A DNA stretch of 64,000 nucleotides, from positions 40,615,678 through 40,679,677 of the forward strand of contig NC_079209.1 of assembly GCF_026745355.1 (NCBI RefSeq), read 5' to 3'. This DNA comes from Beta vulgaris subsp. vulgaris (Eukaryota > Streptophyta > Magnoliopsida > Caryophyllales > Amaranthaceae). Under the pieces are notes generated by a model. It was not told where the DNA came from. It saw only the letters and a program-made list of their open reading frames with translations, and did not search any database. A program made the position numbers and the translations under genes. Positions 59,901 to 64,000 of this stretch are shown here, piece by piece (position 1 is the stretch's first letter; each line of letters begins with the position of its first letter).

Positions 59901-61158
59901 TGCATAAATCTAGTTATCCGGTCAATCTTAAAGTGAGTGACTGTTTGTTGCCGAATCGGCAATGGAATGTGTTGTTTCTTCAGGAGCTTGTCCCTGTCGA
60001 TATTGTTAAAGCTATATGTTCCCTGTTTATTCCGATTTCAGATCAGCTGGATAAATTGGTTTGGGTCCTGTCGCCGGATGGTGACTACTCTGTTAAGTAC
60101 GGTGCCCTGTTAGCTCAGGGGTTGCTTCCCTCTCCACCAGAGATTGTGAATTTTCGGTGGATTTCGGATGTAGATGTAGCCCCTAAGATTAAAAATTTCT
60201 TATGGCAAGTTTGTAATGACGGCCTTCCTACGGAGGAGAGGCTAGAAAAAAGTCATGTTTTCCTTCCTCAGCAGTGTGTCCTTTGTACTAGCCACTGTGA
60301 AACTTCTACTCATCTTTTTTTCTTGTGTCCTTTCACAATTGATGTTTTCCTTCATCTTCAAGCCTCTAGGGGGTGGCCGTGTTTACCTTCTTTGGCTAAT
60401 ATTTCGGCGTCAAGCTCGTTTAAAGATACTCTTTGTTTGCTTAAAGGCTTTCTCTCTCTGAAAGAGGTTGCGATGGTTGCCACGGCCTGGTGGTTTATTT
60501 GGTTTTTCCGTAATAAGACTATCTTCAATGAGGAGAGTGTTTCCTCGAGGAGAGCTAGTTTTGCCATTTCTGAGTTTTTTTTCTAATTGGTCTCGTCCCA
60601 AAGAGAAGGAGGCTGCTGAGGGGGGGCCCAAAGTGCGGTTCCAGTAGGGGTCCGAGTAGTTGCTGGACTCTGCCTCCTAGTGATGTGGTTAAAATTAATT
60701 TTGATTGCTCTAAACTTAGTTCGGGTAGTGCCTCTCTGGGTTTTGTGATTCGTGACCATCTGGGGGAAGTCATTATGGCTGGTTCCAATGCTTTAGGGTG
60801 TAGTACTTCTATTATGCAAGCGGAAGCTAGGGGGATGCTTGAAGTCGTGCGGGGTGCCCATTCTTTGAACCTTACGAATGTTCTAATTGAGGGAGATAAT
60901 CTAACAGTTATCAATGCGGTTAAAAAGATTTGGCATATCCCTTGGGAAATTGACAATATTATTTGTGATGTAGGTAAGGAGCTCCTGAAGTTCAACTCGG
61001 TGTCGGTGAATCATTGCTTTAGGGAGGCTAATCGTGCGGCGGATTTCATGGCTCATCGGGGTCACTCTGTTTCCTCCCTGTGTTATTGCTTCCCTCCTTT
61101 TGATTTGGATTTTTCTCTCCTCATCCGCAAGGATGTTTTAGGCTGGCCTTCCGATTAG
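56997..61158 (+). pseudogene. LINE 3 ORF2: endonuclease, reverse transcriptase, zf-RVT, RNase H
   Basis: Endonuclease start MTIGFWNIRGVGRSN (56997), frameshift at a nine-C run (57122-57130), further pieces with 'LGDFNEL' (57425) and 'TSSDHCPLSLDF' (57680). Reverse transcriptase: 'DKSPGPDGYPPFFF' (58384), 'FRPISLCSTIYKVISK', 'KLDMEKAYDRLEW', an in-frame TGA stop (58856-58858), 'EIRQGDPLSPYLFI' and catalytic 'FADDTMLFA' (about 59098). zf-RVT: CVLCTSHCETSTHLFFLC (about 60278-60330). After a frameshift near 60590 comes RNase H from 'VKINFDCSKL' (60688) to the stop at 61158, with 'IEGDNLTVINAV' and 'NRAADFMAHRG'. The domain set is complete, but four or more lesions remain. Confidence 0.88.
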
Positions 61159-61497
61159 AGGCCTACCCTAAGTTTTTCTTCTCTTTATCAAAAAAAATAT
61201 ATATATATTTAACAGAAAGTTGACGGAAGGGTCACGTCAGGTATTTTTCCAAACCACAGGGGAACTTGGTAAATTTTGGGAAACACGAGGGTACTAGGTG
61301 AATATTAAAAAATCTCACGGGTACCTGGTGAAAAAAACCTTTTTTAAAATTCTCTGTTGTAGTTCGAGATTCCAAGGTAAACAAATGAAGGAATAGAGAA
61401 GGGACGATTAGGTTGATACGAAATTCTCAGAAATAATGTTGAATTAGCGTAAAATAGAATGGGCTTGTTTACATAATGTAGGCATGAGTTTGTCTAA

Positions 61498-61748
61498 TCT
61501 ATACAAATATATTAAAAGGAGTTTTGAAGCAAGTCTACACGTCACGTGGCACTCTCCCTTTAATTTTTTCATCCCATGTCATCAAGATACATTTAAAAAA
61601 AATTAGAAACATGTTTCGTACAAGATTTAAGCTCATGACCTCAAGCTAATATAGTAAAGTTTTAACCAATGAACTATGCAACATTAGATGCTCTTTTTTG
61701 ACATGAAAATATTAATAACTCGGGGTATTACTCGGGCCTAAAAACTAA
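61498..61748 (+). mobile_element. Small Helitron next to the bHLH pseudo-exon
   Basis: It starts TCTATACAAATATATT after A (61497) and ends CTAA before T (61749). A hairpin ACTCGGGGTATTACTCGGG (about 61718-61736) precedes the end. Start and hairpin layout are close to the Helitron in bHLH intron 1, so it is the same family. Non-coding, 251 bp. Confidence 0.75.
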
Positions 61749-61749
61749 T

Positions 61750-62260
61750 TTGTATACTAAATGAAGACATGTTCTTTAGAGTAAGACTATTTATAATTTG
61801 ACCTTTATTTTGTCATCATTTGCCAATTAAAGACAAGCGAGTCATGATTGGATTGCTACCTTTCTTGGGCAATCTAGAGCCATACGATTATTAATTGGAA
61901 ATCAAATGTTAAAATTCAAACGTAGTATTACTTCAACAAAATATTTATCCTTAAGAAATCAACTAGTATATGTTTAAAAAAGAGACATATTCTTAAGAGG
62001 CAATTATCCTCCGAAGGTGCAGTGCATAAGGTAGTTTATTGACAGTTTTTGGTAATTTTATTGATTAATTCAATGTGGTGCCTTCTAAAAGTCAACTACT
62101 TTTTAATGTGATATTTAATTATTTAGGTTGATATCAGCACCATGCTTGATGCTTGAGGAAGTTGTACTGCATGTCAAGTCTTTGCAACTTCAGATCAAGG
62201 TTAAAAAAAAGTTTATGCAGAGAAGAAGTCATCACATCATTATCCAGAATTAATAATCAC
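61750..62260 (+). pseudogene. Partial duplicate of the bHLH gene: end of intron 3, exon 4, start of intron 4
   Basis: 61760-62126 follows the bHLH intron 3 sequence (18655-18972) in the same order, for example 'gacatgttcttta', 'gggcaatctagagccata' and 'aagtcaactactttttaa'. The exon 4 copy is 62127-62199: GTTGATATCAGCACCATG, then a 7-bp duplication (CTTGATG), then CTTGAGGAAG onward. The extra 7 bp put a TGA in frame after VDISTMLDA. Splice sites AG and GT are kept. No other exon is found nearby. The copy cannot encode the helix-loop-helix. Confidence 0.85.
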
Positions 62261-64000
62261 ATTCACATATATATACTTCCTCCATCTATAAATACATGCA
62301 ACATAATGGCTTTTATACATGCCAATTGATACAGTATGCCCTACTTTATTTGACAAATGACAATTAGTGTATTTAATTATCGATTAGTAAAACTAATTAA
62401 AAATATTTTGATAATACATTTTGAGACTAATCAACCAATATATATATTATATTATATTATTTGTATTTATAAATTGGCTTTCAAACACAAGTCAACACTT
62501 GAGAGTAGGGGGATATAAGGGAATCTTACTCCCAAACACAAGTAGATAGTGGGTTTCGAACTTGTGACCTCCAAGTCACAAGGTGAATTCGCCACTACCT
62601 CCATCAAGCAAACTTGGTTTCAAATACGTTCAAACAATGCAAAATTTTCGAATGTTGTATGTATTTAGAAACTAAGACTTTATGTTTTTATGGTGTTTGG
62701 AAAATTTTATCACGTATTATAAATTAATTTTCGAATGTTTAGTTCTTTACATGCAAAGTTATAAAAGAGTAAAGAAATGAAAGTGGAGTATGGATGAAAG
62801 GAAAGAAATAATAAAGATGAAGAATAGGTCAAAAAAAAATATGAAACCCCTGCCTTTAAGAATGAAAGTGTTCTCTACCCCTATAAATTAGAGCAAGATA
62901 TCATTCTCCAAACTGATTTGCACCATTTCCAAACAAAGGAAAATTGGCTAATAATTTTCGGAAAAGATATCCACTCACTCGAACACTTTTAAAAAAACGG
63001 ATGAGATATTATTTATCTATTTCATTGAACACTTGAGGCACTAAACATCTTCCTTTAACAGAGGAAACAACTAAAATTTGATATCAAATTAAATCTCGAT
63101 ACGTACAATATCAAGAAATATTACCCAAAATTAGTGAGGCCATTGTTTTTTCAAAACCTTCATAGTGCTCCCAGAGCACCTCGAACTAGCTGGTCCTTCA
63201 CTTTTTTTGCACATTTGAGAAACATGTGTGATAAATAGGTAAAAAAAATTCTTGAGAAGATATAATTATATGTTCTTCCGAAAGCACCTAAAAAATGTGC
63301 AATGTTTTTGCAAAGTCGCAAGTGCTCTTAGATTAGCAAATTTTAAATTTAGCGAAACGGTAGGTTGAAAATAAGTGTATGATCAGCTTTTATGAAGATT
63401 TCTGATCGGAGGTAGTTCACTTATAAGGTCGTTTTCAAGAAACGCCGATTTTTTTTCTATATTATTCGCTACACCCTTAATGCAAGTAGCCAAGCACTAA
63501 GTAAACCAATTACCACAAAAAACATACTTTGTTAACACTTATTCGACATCCAAGAAGCAGACGTATTACATACGGAAAGTTGCTAGCACCCACCAAATTA
63601 GAGTCACTTCCTTGAAAAGTTCTTCTGCCGACCAAACACACTAGTACACTGCTAGTAACTTTCCACAAATATGTTTTCCAAAAGAAAAATCTGCAAACCA
63701 AGCACGCAAACTAGAGTAATTTTCTTAAACCACTAAAGGGGCTTTTGGTTCAAATAAAGAAATGGAAAGGGAATGGAATCAAGTAGAGGAAAGGAATGGT
63801 AACAACAATTGTTACATTTATTAAGTATTTGGTTCAATAATGGAAAAGAATCACTTATCTAATTTTTCTTGTTTGGTACACAAGTTTGATAACAAAGAAT
63901 CAAGCTTGTAACAATAAACTAAAAAATATCGTTAAAAATCCATTAAATTCTGAAATTTCTAAAAAATGTTATTTTAAAAACGTTAAGTTGATTTTATTTC
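62261..64000. other. AT-rich region without genes; possible MITE ends
   Basis: No ORF is credible. 'tatacttcctccatctataaa' (about 62271) looks like a Stowaway-like MITE end without a visible partner. 'gtttcgaacttgtgacctccaag' (62552-62574) is a phrase common in plant repeats. 'ggggcttttggttcaaa' (about 63737) resembles the start of a Harbinger/Tourist-like MITE that runs toward the window end. Confidence 0.4.

Larger units (their letters stand above)
54060..61199 (+). mobile_element. LINE 3, full-length type, plus strand
   Basis: A perfect 18-bp duplication TATATATATTTAACAGAA flanks it (54042-54059 and 61200-61217). The 3' end carries an A run (61190-61197). About 7.1 kb with 5' UTR, ORF1, ORF2 and a very short 3' UTR. 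It landed in the arm of the second Mutator-like copy. Its ORF sequences differ clearly from LINE 1 and LINE 2, so it belongs to another lineage. Confidence 0.9.
53885..61343. mobile_element. Right half of a second Mutator-like copy, split by LINE 3
   Basis: The G-rich run (53889-53985) and the following GGTTAGGG-type words (to about 54040) match the right inner arm at 47441-47675. After LINE 3, 61218-61343 matches the right TIR of the first copy, with words such as 'ggtaaattttgg' and 'gggtacctggtgaaaaaa'. No left arm or left TIR is recognisable near 53.3-53.9 kb, so the left half is deleted or diverged. Confidence 0.65.

Noticed and set aside
1..64000. CRISPR arrays, bacterial operons, defence islands or rRNA
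   Set aside because: None is present. Sequence composition, introns and elements are those of a plant nuclear genome.

Overview
This is plant nuclear DNA from a eudicot. It is AT-rich, has one multi-exon gene with plant-type GT..AG introns, and is otherwise packed with plant transposable elements of nearly every class. The species cannot be named from the sequence. The only ordinary host gene I can support is an RSL class II (RHD6-like) bHLH transcription factor on the + strand at 14314-19572. It has five exons, encodes 329 aa, and all its splice sites are intact. Its introns carry two small Helitrons and a Stowaway-type MITE that is itself split by a tRNA-derived SINE. A broken extra copy of its exon 4, with flanking intron sequence, lies about 43 kb downstream at 61.75-62.25 kb.

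Layout. 0-3.8 kb: non-coding LTR element (LARD-like), its 5' LTR cut off by the window start. 3.9-4.6 kb: eroded LINE fragment. 4.6-7.5 kb: decayed minus-strand gag-like retroelement ORF. 8.8-12.6 kb: Stowaway-like MITE split by a 5'-truncated LINE (minus strand, 15-bp TSD). 14.3-19.6 kb: the bHLH gene. 19.99-34.5 kb: a near full-length minus-strand LINE with an 18-bp TSD, split by a Ty3/gypsy chromovirus at 22.94-30.36 kb and carrying a hAT end fragment. 35.68-52.11 kb: a non-autonomous Mutator-like element (9-bp TSD) of about 1 kb, swollen to 16.4 kb by an 11-kb Sirevirus-type Ty1/copia element (35785-46869) and a 4.3-kb hAT element (47684-51965). The hAT element carries a piece of plastid DNA (end of ycf4 plus adjacent spacer). 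53.9-61.3 kb: right half of a second copy of the same Mutator-like family, split by a plus-strand LINE with an 18-bp TSD, whose ORF1 is split by a 377-bp hAT MITE. 61.5-64 kb: a third Helitron, the bHLH pseudo-exon, then AT-rich sequence without genes.

Insertion boundaries are often exact because target-site duplications are preserved, so the order of events can be read directly: MITE before LINE 1; LINE 2 before gypsy; MULE before copia and hAT; MULE copy 2 before LINE 3 before hAT MITE. The most unusual structures are the gypsy element, bounded by 97-bp inverted repeats instead of two direct LTRs yet flanked by a 5-bp TSD; the hAT element carrying plastid DNA inside its ends; and the isolated bHLH exon duplication. 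I found no tRNA, rRNA, CRISPR or bacterial-type operon. Nearly all element ORFs have frameshifts, many at homopolymers, so base-level accuracy of the assembly should be considered.
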